From positions 1 through 28,639 of the forward strand of contig JAUCBJ010000672.1 of assembly GCA_032718475.1 (NCBI GenBank): DNA of 28,639 bases, written 5' to 3'. A program made the position numbers and the translations under genes. The notes below the pieces were generated by a model. That model had not been told where the DNA came from. It saw only the letters and a list, made by a program, of their open reading frames with translations, and searched no databases. Position 1 is the first letter of the stretch; the number at the start of each line of letters is the position of its first letter. Positions 10,523-19,404 of the stretch are shown here, in pieces. This DNA comes from Nemertoderma westbladi. Lineage: Eukaryota > Xenacoelomorpha > Nemertodermatida > Nemertodermatidae.

Positions 10523-10594
10523 CGCCACCAGCGGGGATCGAACCCGCGTCTCCCGATAAACGTTCAGGTATGCTAACCACTACACCACGGAGGC
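10523..10594 (-). tRNA. tRNA-like sequence / tRNA-derived SINE head (probably not functional)
   Basis: Read on the - strand, the sequence folds as a tRNA. The acceptor arms gcctccg and tggtggc pair at six of seven positions (one T-T mismatch, one G-T). The D arm is gtgt/gcat, the anticodon stem cctga/tcggg is fully paired, the variable loop is agac, and the T arm is gcggg/cccgc with ttcgatc. It therefore has a good B box. The 7-base anticodon loop is acgttta, giving GTT (Asn) only if position 33 is C instead of the near-universal T, and position 37 is T instead of a purine. That argues for a pseudogene or SINE head. An A/T-rich tail and ATT repeat follow on the - strand. Confidence 0.6.
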
Positions 10595-10746
10595 TCCTGC
10601 ATATTTCCGATTTATTTGCTATAGGTGGTAAGCTACCTTACAGACTACGGTTGCTATTGAATACAGTCCGCCCTTACGGATGGATTTAATCTGTATCCTA
10701 ATACAGTAGCAGTTGCAGTTATGACCTGTACTGCAAACGAATCTTA

Positions 10747-10920
10747 TTGTTTATATGTTTTAACATCCATAGATTGTATAAATTATTTAGTAATTTAAAC
10801 AGGACTTAGGATGATCCAACTCTATAGTAAATGGAGCGGAAATTGAGTGGGATCATCCTAAGTCCTGTTTAAATTACTTAATAATTTATACAATCTATGG
10901 ATGTTAAAACATATAAACAA
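10747..10920. repeat. Near-perfect hairpin element, 76-bp arms, 22-bp loop
   Basis: Bases 10747-10822 are the reverse complement of 10845-10920 with only two mismatches, leaving a 22-base loop. The arms begin ttgtttatatgttttaacat and contain aggacttaggatgatcc. The flanks share an imperfect direct repeat (aaacgaatctt...gtttatat near 10735 and aaacgaagttttgtttatat at 10921), which could be an old target duplication. It is best read as a small fold-back or MITE-like insertion. No coding capacity was seen. Confidence 0.92.
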
Positions 10921-11225
10921 AAACGAAGTTTTGTTTATATTTTGGTTACCATTTATTGTATTTAGGATAAAATTTAAACCAGTGAGATATATATGTTTCA
11001 TGAGCCACTTTGCTAGGATATATTATACTGGGATTCCCAATGTTTGGGCGTTGATTTCATCAGCAGTGACTTAACAATGCACTGTCTTTGGCGTACTTCA
11101 GACCTGTGTAGGTAGATTTGTAAATTTTTCAGAATTCGTAGCTTTCCAATGGATAGTCTCAAAGAATGATTGGGTGAATTATCCACTGTCATACCCTCTA
11201 ACCAATAATGATGACACTCACACAC
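10921..11225. other. Spacer, no gene seen
   Basis: AT-rich sequence between the hairpin and the short 23-bp repeat cluster. Small open frames here have no recognisable content. Confidence 0.4.
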
Positions 11226-11311
11226 AGAGGAAGTGTGGACCATGAACAGAGGAAGTGTGGACCATGCAACAAAGGAAGTGTGGTCCATGCAACAGAGGAA
11301 GTGTGGTCCAT
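11226..11311. repeat. 23-bp tandem repeat, about 4 copies
   Basis: Four copies of cagaggaagtgtggaccatg with a 2-3 base spacer. The two right-hand copies have tggtccatg in place of tggaccatg. Confidence 0.85.
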
Positions 11312-11344
11312 AATTTAGTGTATGGCGGTTATTGGATTAAGTAG

Positions 11345-11925
11345 AAGACAGCAACAACCTGTAGATCTGAGATGTACACTACAAGAACGCAGAAGTAGCA
11401 GATATCCTTCAACTCAGTCAGAGACACCGACTTTGCGGACGACATCGCCCTGCTCTCTAATACGCTAGCAGGTGCACAGCTTCTACTGAATAAAGTGGAG
11501 AGGGCTGCTAAGGAGGTTGGATTGCATATAAATGCTACCAAGATCGAATTCATAACCTTTATTGTTGATGGAAACTTGACAACCATTGATAATAATCAAC
11601 TAAGGTAGGTCGACGACTTTCAGTACCTTGGATCATGGATAGAGAGTAGCAAAAAAGACATAGAAGTTAAGAAAACAAAGGCTTGGGTAGCTCTATCAAA
11701 AATGGATACCATCTTGAAATCAGATCTCTACAGGCACCTGAAGACTAAGTTTTTTCGAGTCACACTGGAAAGTGTATTTTTATATGGAGGTGAGACCTGG
11801 ACCGGGACACTGACTAAATCACTTGAACATCGAATTGATGGTTGCTACACAAGACTACTAAGGGCAGCACTAGGAGACAACACATGACAAACGCCGAGCT
11901 TTATGGTACAATAACCCCTGTATCA
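11345..11925 (+). mobile_element. LINE fragment, second family: reverse transcriptase C-terminal half (left part)
   Basis: The + strand encodes, with a frame change near 11420, RRSSRYPSTQ then DTDFADDIALLSNTLAGAQ (reverse transcriptase motif C with the FADD catalytic pair), VDDFQYLGSWIESSKKDIEV after an internal stop near 11605, FRVTLESVFLYGGETWTGTL and LEHRIDGCYTRLLRAAL. This order is typical of RTE/BovB-like or I-group LINE proteins. It differs from the 18-22.6 kb family, which has AEDTKSLDGTFTRML and FADDLGVL. The upstream half is missing, and the fragment is cut at tatca (11921-11925) by a fold-back element and resumes at 12672. Confidence 0.85.
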
Positions 11926-12671
11926 TATGGCATCTGATTAGGCTCAAAATCCAATACATCACTCTTCAATATACGTATGATATTCTTCAATATCAATAAT
12001 ATTACATCATCGTGCAATATTATTACACCTTAATTCAATATATATTGAATATTCAATAATAAAACAAATTCAATTGTGCAAATATTGATGCAATATACAA
12101 ACATATTGAATTAATATTCTCAAATGCTGAATTAATATGTTGACATATTGATTCAATATGTTGCAAACATGTCAACATATTGATTCGATATGTTGCCAGC
12201 ATGTCAACATATTAATTCAATATGTGGGAATATTGATTCAATACGTTGCCAACATGTCAACATATTAATTCAATATGTGCGAATATTGATTCATTATGTT
12301 GCCAGATGCCAACATGTCATCATATTAATTCAATATGTGCGAATATTGATTCAATATATTGCCAGGATGTCAACATATTAATTCAATCTTTGCGAATATT
12401 GACTCAATCAACATATTGATTCAATATGTTGCCAGCATGTCAACATATTAATTAAATATTTGAGAATATTAATTCAATATGTTTGTATATTGCATCAATA
12501 TTTGCACAATTGAATTTCTGTTATTATTGAATATTCAATATTGAATTAAGGTGTAATAATATTGCACGATGATGTAATATTATTGATATTACTCGCAATA
12601 TTGATATTGAAGAATACCATACTGATATTGAACAGTGAAATATTGGATTTTGAGCCTATCATATGTCATAA
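11926..12671. mobile_element. 746-bp fold-back (inverted repeat) element inserted in the LINE
   Basis: The arms (about 11926-12160 and 12430-12671) are long inverted repeats. Shared blocks in matching order include aggctcaaaatccaata, attacatcatcgtgcaatat, tattacaccttaattcaata and caatatacaaacatattg. The pentamer tatca flanks both sides (11921-11925 and 12672-12676), and the LINE reading frame resumes directly after it, marking an insertion with a 5-bp target duplication. The centre holds about five copies of a roughly 53-bp repeat built from attcaatatgt and tgccagcatgtcaacata. No transposase is present, so it is non-autonomous. Confidence 0.88.
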
Positions 12672-12810
12672 TATCAACCACCCTCCGCGAACGCAGATTA
12701 AGATTCAGTGGGCACTGCTGGAGAAGTAAAGACGAGGTCATTGTGTGCAAAGGATCGTAGCAGCAGTTGTTATGGAGCTCTGTTTGCATAAGCGGGAGGA
12801 AGCGACAATA
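12672..12810 (+). mobile_element. LINE fragment, second family (right part after fold-back insertion)
   Basis: Immediately after the target duplication the + strand reads ISTTLRERRLRFSGHCWRSK then DEVIVCKGS, the usual RRLRF-GHC-R block near the C-terminus of these LINE proteins. It continues the LYGTITPVS left at 11900-11925. The frame then breaks (TAG near 12760) and similarity fades. Confidence 0.82.
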
Positions 12811-13560
12811 GCTAAACTGTTTGCCATTAGTTTATTTTACCATTAATCATATAATAATACAATATCAAGTATAATTTTTTTGCCTTCAATTCAACTGCAT
12901 TTTGTCCAATCCGTACCCAGTGCTGCCTAGCTAGCTCCTTGAAGTCATCCAATAGTGCAGTATCTGGAGCTATTTTGCAGCATCTACTCAACCAACCAGA
13001 AACTCTCTACTAGATATCCATATCCAATCCCATGCTGGCTAGGTTCATGTCTTTCAACCAGCTATTCTAATACTGAAGAGCGATCTGTTTTCATTTACTG
13101 TGTTACAAGCACATAGAGGGTAGAGAGACGTGATCCTGTGAATTTTCGTTTTTTTTACCCTAATTTTGCACGGCACTTACCCCTTATTGTTTGTTCCAAA
13201 TTATTCCATTGTAGATTAATTATTTAACTTTCCCAAGGTAAGTTTAATTTAGTATTACCTCATTAATAAAAGTCAACGCTCACAGCACCTGAAATGTTAA
13301 ATTTTTACTTTGATTAAAAGCCCAACTAACAACACAAACACCTGTAACTATACTATGCTTTCCTTATTTAAAACAGCCATGCAGACCCAAAATGTACGTA
13401 CACATTGGGGTCTCATGTGACTTGAGTTTAGGGTTGATGGAATTTGTAAATTTTTTATTTTTAACTTTTTTTAAATGTATTAATTAAATTCATTTTTAAA
13501 TTTTTAATCTTAAACTTTTATCAAACAATACGACTCCAATTCCTATTTAAATGTTTATAG
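12811..13560. other. AT-rich spacer, no confident gene
   Basis: No confident feature was found. On the - strand about 12890-13010 reads APDTALLDDFKELARQHWVR, which loosely resembles the C-terminal tail of a LINE protein, with stops upstream. There are several AT-rich stretches and no tandem array. Confidence 0.3.
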
Positions 13561-13564
13561 ATTA

Positions 13565-14050
13565 TCACATTTACCAAAGTCAATATTTCTCAATAAAATA
13601 CCTTTACTCAAAAAGACGTTTACCAAACAATAATATTACCAAACAAATTGTTGAGTTATAAAAACCATAGTATTACCAAGCAAGACGTATATCAATCAAG
13701 ACGTTTTCCAAACTATACGTTTACCAAACTATACGTTTACCAAACTATACGTTTACCAAACTATACGTTTACCAAACTATACGTTTACCAAACTATAATT
13801 TTACCAAACTATACGTTTACCGAACTATACGTTTACCATACTATACGTTTACCAAACTATACGTTTACCAAACTATACGTTAAACAATCAAGAACTTCAC
13901 GATCAAGAAGTTTACCATATAAAACGTTTACCAATGAAGACTTGTACTATTCAAACACGTTTACCATAAAATAAGACGTTTACGAACCAACATATTTATC
14001 ATAAAAATGCGTTTACCAAATATAATATTTACTGTAAAATACGAGACGTT
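13565..14050. repeat. 16-bp minisatellite with degenerate flanks
   Basis: The core 13707-13885 is about 11 copies of actatacgtttaccaa (16 bp). Outside it, diverged cgtttaccaa-type units with irregular spacing extend from about 13565 to 14050, suggesting an older wider array and a younger homogenised core. Confidence 0.88.
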
Positions 14051-14526
14051 TGTGTAACTGGATTTTTACCAAGTAATCTGGTTTTTGTTTACAAACCATT
14101 AAGGGCTCTTGAAGATAAAAATGTGATCAAAAGGGGAAATTAGTACACCATGCCCTGGAATATAGTGTCGTAATTGAAATCTGGGAAATAGGAATTAGGA
14201 ATTCTGGAACACCCCCGGATGAGCAATAGAGACTGGAAGGCCGCTAATTCAAAGCTCAAACACGTTGGGACAAGATACTTATCCCACGGGTTCCACCATA
14301 CGAACATAACATAGGGTTTCCACCCTAACTCTTCAGACTGCCGCTGTGAGCTCTGTAGTGACCTTATCATACCAACTTACAACGATGAACACTCAGACTG
14401 ACTCAGAGCCTCAGAATGAGGGCCGCAAAGCTCTCCCGATTAATCCATTTTCTACTTTCGATTACATTATATTTTAAACAATTTATATTTATTTTATTTT
14501 ATTAAGTGCCGGTACCATCTAAGGCT
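14051..14526. other. Spacer with a dispersed-repeat end, no gene seen
   Basis: At 14147-14170 the sequence accatgccctggaatatagt occurs. It resembles the outer ends of the inverted-repeat element at 14699-15533, so a further partial copy of that family may lie here. No coding content was recognised. Confidence 0.4.
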
Positions 14527-14539
14527 TTATTCAATAAAT

Positions 14540-14644
14540 GTCATGGGTGATAGGGAGTTGTGGCGGTGCAATTTTGTCGATAAGCCGGCACAGCATTCTT
14601 AAAAATGCAGCTGCAATGCAGCATGCCGATCCTAGTAGTAGTAG
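14540..14644 (+). mobile_element. 105-bp 5'-truncated LINE 3' end with 13-bp target duplication
   Basis: It carries the last coding codons (MGDRELWRCNFVDKP) and 3' end (cagcattcttaaaaatgcag and so on, to catgccgatcc then TAG repeats) of the same LINE family as 5485-5937 and 18011-22600. The 13-mer ttattcaataaat flanks it at 14527-14539 and 14645-14657, a clear target-site duplication. This is direct evidence that the family retrotransposed here and that the TAG tract is its genuine 3' end. Confidence 0.93.
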
Positions 14645-14698
14645 TTATTCAATAAATAACAATTTGGGGAGTTCACTATTTATACGTACAAACACATT

Positions 14699-15533
14699 GT
14701 AGACCATGCTTTGGAATATTGTCGTTATTCAGGTACCCCCCCCCCCCCCACCCCCAAATTTGTCTGCAAATCTTAATAATATCGCATGGAACTTGAAATA
14801 GAGACTCCTCCTTTACAGATTCTCAGTTTGATTGGGTCTGTTTGACTGCGAGCCATCAGCGAACTGTTATAATTATACTATGGCGGTTTTCTAAAAGTCT
14901 CCGGGTGTGTGTCAGTGTGTGTGTGGAAGGTTCAAATTATGTAACACAATCTGAATTTCATCGTAAAATAGTTGAGATATGCGCGTTCAAAAGTTGCATT
15001 GTGGGCACCTCTTCGATTTTATTATATTTAATCAATACACCATATTCTAGAATATCTTATTTATGTATGAATAGCTACGTAATACTGTAGTATGACTAAA
15101 GAGGAATTGCATTGTTGCCTAGCTACGAATAGGATAAACAAAATGTTCCAGAATATGGTTTATTTATTAAATAGAATATAATAGCCTCGCGCGGGTGCAA
15201 AACCATGCAACATTCGAATGCACATATCTCAGCTATTTTACGATAAAATTTCGATTGCGATACGGAATCCTTGCAGGGCCAGCTTTCTAACAGTATCAAC
15301 AAATGCATGCAATGCACCAAAAGCAGTGTAACTGGTGCAATATCGTCAGAGACACCTTTTTTTAAACGTTTGTAGTTAAAAAATGAGAGCAAAAATATAA
15401 ATTCCGACTCACCCGCCCAGGAGGAGTTGAGTGAAACTCTTTATTTCAAATTCCAGGCATTATCATTAAGGGAGGGGGGTGGAGGGGGAGATGTACCATA
15501 ATATCGACACTATATTCCAGGATGTGGCCTATA
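14699..15533. mobile_element. Diverged inverted-repeat (fold-back) element
   Basis: Outer arms: 14699-14815 contains tggaatatt, a C-rich tract and ggaacttgaaatagag; on the reverse strand 15430-15533 has tggaatatagtgtcgatatt, a C-rich tract and ggaatttgaaataaagag. Inner arms: 14945-15065 and 15130-15265 pair as cgtaaaatagttgagatatg versus cgtaaaatagctgagatatg, then ttcaaaagttgcat versus ttcgaatgttgcat. The two open frames found here, one per strand, encode similar peptides only because of this symmetry. The arms are diverged and asymmetric, so the element is old. The segment at 14845-14930 also recurs near 27.7 kb. Confidence 0.7.
14736..14749. repeat. C14 homopolymer
   Basis: Fourteen C bases followed by A and five more C, within the left outer arm of the inverted-repeat element. 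The counterpart on the right arm is a G-rich tract near 15470-15490. Confidence 0.95.
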
Positions 15534-15796
15534 ACTAACTAGATAACTATATTAACACCTATAATAGGCGTAATATATAAAAATAATGGCAGATTCGAAT
15601 TTGCTAATTAAAAAAAGAGAAAATCTCATAGTGGCTCAGTTGGTAAGCTAACTGACTGGCGGTATATTTATGTACATGTAAAGTGAATTCGTCCATCTAA
15701 TTATTAATTATAATAAATGGAATTTCTGGTTAATAATAACCCTTTTTTAATACTTTTATCAAACTAGTTCACAAATTATGATGTTTTTTTTTATAG
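15534..15796 (+). other. Sequence upstream of the first visible PCBP exon (probable intron 3' end)
   Basis: AT-rich, ending in the acceptor gttttttttttatag at 15782-15796. A tRNA A-box-like stretch (gtggctcagttggtaagc, about 15632) is present without a convincing B box. Confidence 0.5.
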
Positions 15797-16207
<411 letters not shown>

Positions 16208-16390
16208 TGAAATGAGCTGGTAACTGTTACTCAATGGTGGAAACTGTAGGCATAACTGATATTCATTTGTTCACGAAGTATATCAGTTTTTAGATCGCTT
16301 GTGAAAAATTAAAAAAAAAATTGGAAAGTGTCTAAGTGCTAGGCTTATACAGTAGATAAGTAATTGAATTATACAATACTGTATAATTAT

Positions 16391-16462
16391 TAATGCGCTC
16401 AGTGCATAATTAATAATGCGCTCGGTGCATAATTAATAATGCGCTTGGTGCATAATTAATAT
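16391..16462. repeat. 23-bp tandem repeat, 3 copies
   Basis: Three copies of taataatgcgctcggtgcat plus aat, in the PCBP intron. The borders (attaat) are self-complementary, so each copy is weakly palindromic. Confidence 0.85.
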
Positions 16463-16633
16463 CCAATTACTCTTATATGTTGAATAATTTATTTATAATT
16501 TTTGTACAAGTTTGGAACCAAATAATAGGAAAGTCACTTTAAATTACATCTACAATTAATTCCATTTGGACAAGTAAAATTAATTATTAGATAATTCTTT
16601 AGCAACGATTGTGGACTTTCGACGTATTCCGAA

Positions 16634-18011
16634 TGCGTAACAACTAATTACCAGCAAAAATAAACAGCAAAAATAAAATTCATGCGTATAACAACTAATT
16701 ACCAGCAAAAATAAAATTAATGCGTATAACAACTAATTACCAGCAAAAATAAAATTAATGCGTATAACAACTAATTACCAGCAAAAATAAAATTAATGCG
16801 TATAACAACTAATTACAGCAAAAATAAAATTAATGCGTATAACAACTAATTACCAGCAAAAATAAAATTAATGCGTATAACAACTAATTACTAGCAAAGA
16901 TAAAATTAATGCGTATAACAACTAATTACCAGCAAAATTAAAATTAATTCGTATAACAACTAATTACCAGCAAAAATAAAATTAATGCGTATAACAACTA
17001 ATTACCAGCAAAAATAAAATTAATTCGTATAACAACTAATTACCAGCAAAAATAAAATTAATGCGTATAACAACTAATTACCAGCAAAAATAAAATTAAT
17101 TCGTATAACAACTAATTACCAGCAAAAATAAACAGCAAAAATAAAATTAATGCGTATAACAACTAAATTACCAGCAAAAATAAAATTAATGCGTATAACA
17201 ACTAATTACCAGCAAAAATAAAATTAATGCGTATAACAACTAATTACCAGCAAAAATAAACAGCAAAAATAAAATTAATGCGTATAACAACTAATTACCA
17301 GCAAAAATAAAATTAATGCGTATAACAACTAATTACCAGCAAAAATAAAATTAATGCGTATAACAACTAATTACCAGCAAAAATAAAATTAATGCGTATA
17401 ACAACTAATTACAACAAAAATAAAATTAATTCGTATAACAACTAATTACCAGCAAAAATAAAATTAATGCGTATAACAACTAATTACCAGCAAAAATAAA
17501 ATTAATGCGTATAACAACTAATTACCAGCAAAAATAAAATTAATGCGTATAACAACTAATTACCAGCAAAAATAAAATTAATGCGTATTTCAACTAATTA
17601 CCAGCAAAAATAAAATTAATTCGTATAACAACTAATTACCAGCAAAATTAAAATTAATGCGTAACAACTAATTACCAGCAAAAATAAAATTAATGCGTAT
17701 AACAACTAATTACCAGCAAAATTAAAATTAATGCGTATAACAACTAATTACCAGCAAAATTAAAATTAATGCGTATAACAACTAATTACCAGCAAAGATA
17801 AAATTAATGCGTATAACAACTACTTACCAGCAAAAATAAAATTAATGCGTATAACAACTAATTACCAGCAAAATTAAAATTAATGCGTATAACAACTAAT
17901 TACCAGCAAAATTAAAATTAATTCGTATAACAACTAATTACCAGCAAAAATAAAATTAATGCGTATAACAACTAATTACCAGCAAAAATAAAATTAATGC
18001 GTATAACAACT
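16634..18011. repeat. 38-bp minisatellite, about 36 copies (left part)
   Basis: The unit is acaactaattaccagcaaaa plus ataaaattaatgcgtata (38 bp). Minor variants (aattcg for aatgcg, aaaatta for aaaaata, an extra aacagcaaaaat in three copies) are scattered, showing local block duplications. It lies in the PCBP KH1 intron. It is cut by the LINE at 18011 and resumes at 22614, so the array predates the LINE insertion. Confidence 0.96.
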
Positions 18012-18069
18012 ACTACTACTACTACTACTAGGATCGGCATGCTGCATTGCAGCTGCATTTTTAAGAATG

Positions 18070-18465
18070 CTGTGCCAAAACATTAAAAATGTGTTGACTT
18101 CTCGACTGTCAGACAGTTGATTTCAACATGCCCGTGCCAAAACATTAAAAAGTTGTTGATTTTCGGACCCAGTTGATTTCACTATGCCTGTGCCAAAACA
18201 TTAAAAATGTGTTGATTTCTGGACTGTCATACAGTTGATTTCAACATGCCTGTGCCAAAACATTAAAAATTTGTTGATTTCTGGACTGTCTGACAATTGA
18301 TTTCACTATGCCTGTGCCAAAACATTAAAAATTTGTTGATTTCTGGAATGTCGGACAGTTGATTTCAAGATGCCTGTGCCAAAACATTAAAAATTTGTTG
18401 ATTTCTGGACTGTCGGACAGTTGAATTCAACATGCCTGTGCCAAAACATTAATAATTCCATGATT
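18070..18465. repeat. About 62-bp minisatellite, about 6 copies, within the LINE 3' region
   Basis: The unit starts tgtgccaaaacattaaaaat and includes ctggactgtcggacagttga and ttcaacatgcc. It starts at the tgtgcc of the LINE 3' end (18071-18076) and fills the space where the C-terminal codons should be, so it arose in or replaced part of the LINE. Each unit contains actgtcggacagt, a short palindrome. Confidence 0.9.
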
Positions 18466-18604
18466 TATAAACTACAATATATATAAGATAAATTTCCATA
18501 TGCGCCTGTGGTAAAAGACTCTAAATTTAATAATAGTTTGTGGTTGTTGTCGATAATCGATTACCATATGACGTAGCAAAACACTCATTTTATAGCCAAA
18601 AACA
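18466..18604. other. Unassigned insert between LINE coding end and minisatellite
   Basis: On the - strand the LINE frame runs to MTFLRRI (about 18605) and then leaves family similarity. In the copy at 5485-5937 the same point continues LKDTGLVDADDLANVMG. These bases replace that segment, and no origin was recognised. Confidence 0.55.
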
Positions 18605-19070
18605 ATGCGTCTCAAGAAAGTCATGGGCTGTCCACCATGCTTATTCACTCCATGAGGCTGCCAAAGTACAAGATTATGCACTTGCTGGTCCTCACGGCGA
18701 AAGCAATGTCCTGCAAAGCGGAGGCGATTTTGTTCTAGTGTCAAGCTTGGGGGAACCAATGAGACACCTGTTGAGACACAATGTTATATAGTGTCTGGTT
18801 GGAGATGTGTGCATTGTACTTGACACAATGAACCCGGCATAGCATTCTTGTGAATGTGCCATCCAGAGATTTGGTGTCCTCAGCAGTTAGAGCCCAGCAT
18901 GGACTCCCGTAGAGGAGTACTGGAACTACTGCTGCTCTAAATAATCGGACCTTAAGTTTCCGTTTAATTCTCGGTGACTTCCAAATCCTTACGTATTCTA
19001 AGGTCCTCACCTGACTACCGGATCCATGATCCCAGGTAAAAGAAGTCGTCCACATGCTCAAGCATATCAA
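18605..19070 (-). pseudogene. LINE reverse transcriptase C-terminal part, broken
   Basis: Reading 19070 to 18605: an RTLEYVRIWKSPRIKRKLKV stretch, FRAAVVPVLLYGSPCWALTA, EDTKSLDGTFTRMLCRVHC, NAHISNQTLYN, then after a frame change near 18750 LTLEQNRLRFAGHCFRRED and NKHGGQPMTFLRRI. This is the connection and C-terminal region that follows the polymerase core. It agrees closely with the fragment at 5485-5937 (same order, a few substitutions). Confidence 0.85.
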
Positions 19071-19404
19071 CCTTGGAGCTTATGCTCATCCGATCAGAGA
19101 CTTGCTGAGGACTTTCAAAGCTAACTGTCGAAATTTTGGTCTTTCTGGAGCTAATACTTCTGGCGCTATTAGGTGGAGTTATCATCACCCCATCATCATT
19201 ATGATGATCTAAGGACATGCGTTGAACATAGTCAACCACAATTATGAACAAGAATGGTGCAAGTGTGTCTCCCTGGAGGACGCCCCATAACACTTCAAAT
19301 GGTTCCATGTCACCTTCAACAGTAGACACAAATGTTGTCGAACCATCGTATACTGATCTGATTGCTGCAATTATTTCATCAGGAATCCCATATAATGAAA
19401 GTAT
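19000..19404 (-). pseudogene. Second, deleted copy of the LINE reverse transcriptase block
   Basis: This repeats the segment 19405-19949 in tandem: ILSLYGIPDEIIAA, VYDGSTTFVSTVEGD, FEVLWGVLQGDTLAPFLF (motif B), then jumps from VMITPP directly to SRKTK, skipping about 125 bases that in the first copy encode AKYLTDLDFADDLGVLSE, the motif C catalytic block. It ends MLEHVDDFFYLGSWI. The copy could not encode an active polymerase. The deletion ends share ttctgg-like microhomology. Confidence 0.87.

Noticed and set aside
12890-13010. Antisense LINE C-terminal remnant (DTALLDDFKELARQHW)
   Set aside because: The resemblance is short and interrupted by stops upstream; kept only as a note in the spacer entry.
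13648-13974. YTFTKLYVYQTIRLPN repeat ORF in the 16-bp array
   Set aside because: A tandem-repeat translation; no conserved domain or start evidence.
15620-15700. tRNA A-box-like gtggctcagttggtaagc as a tRNA or SINE
   Set aside because: No matching B box or acceptor stem could be found.
18540-18791. + strand ORFs over the LINE
   Set aside because: They are antisense to recognisable reverse transcriptase motifs on the - strand.
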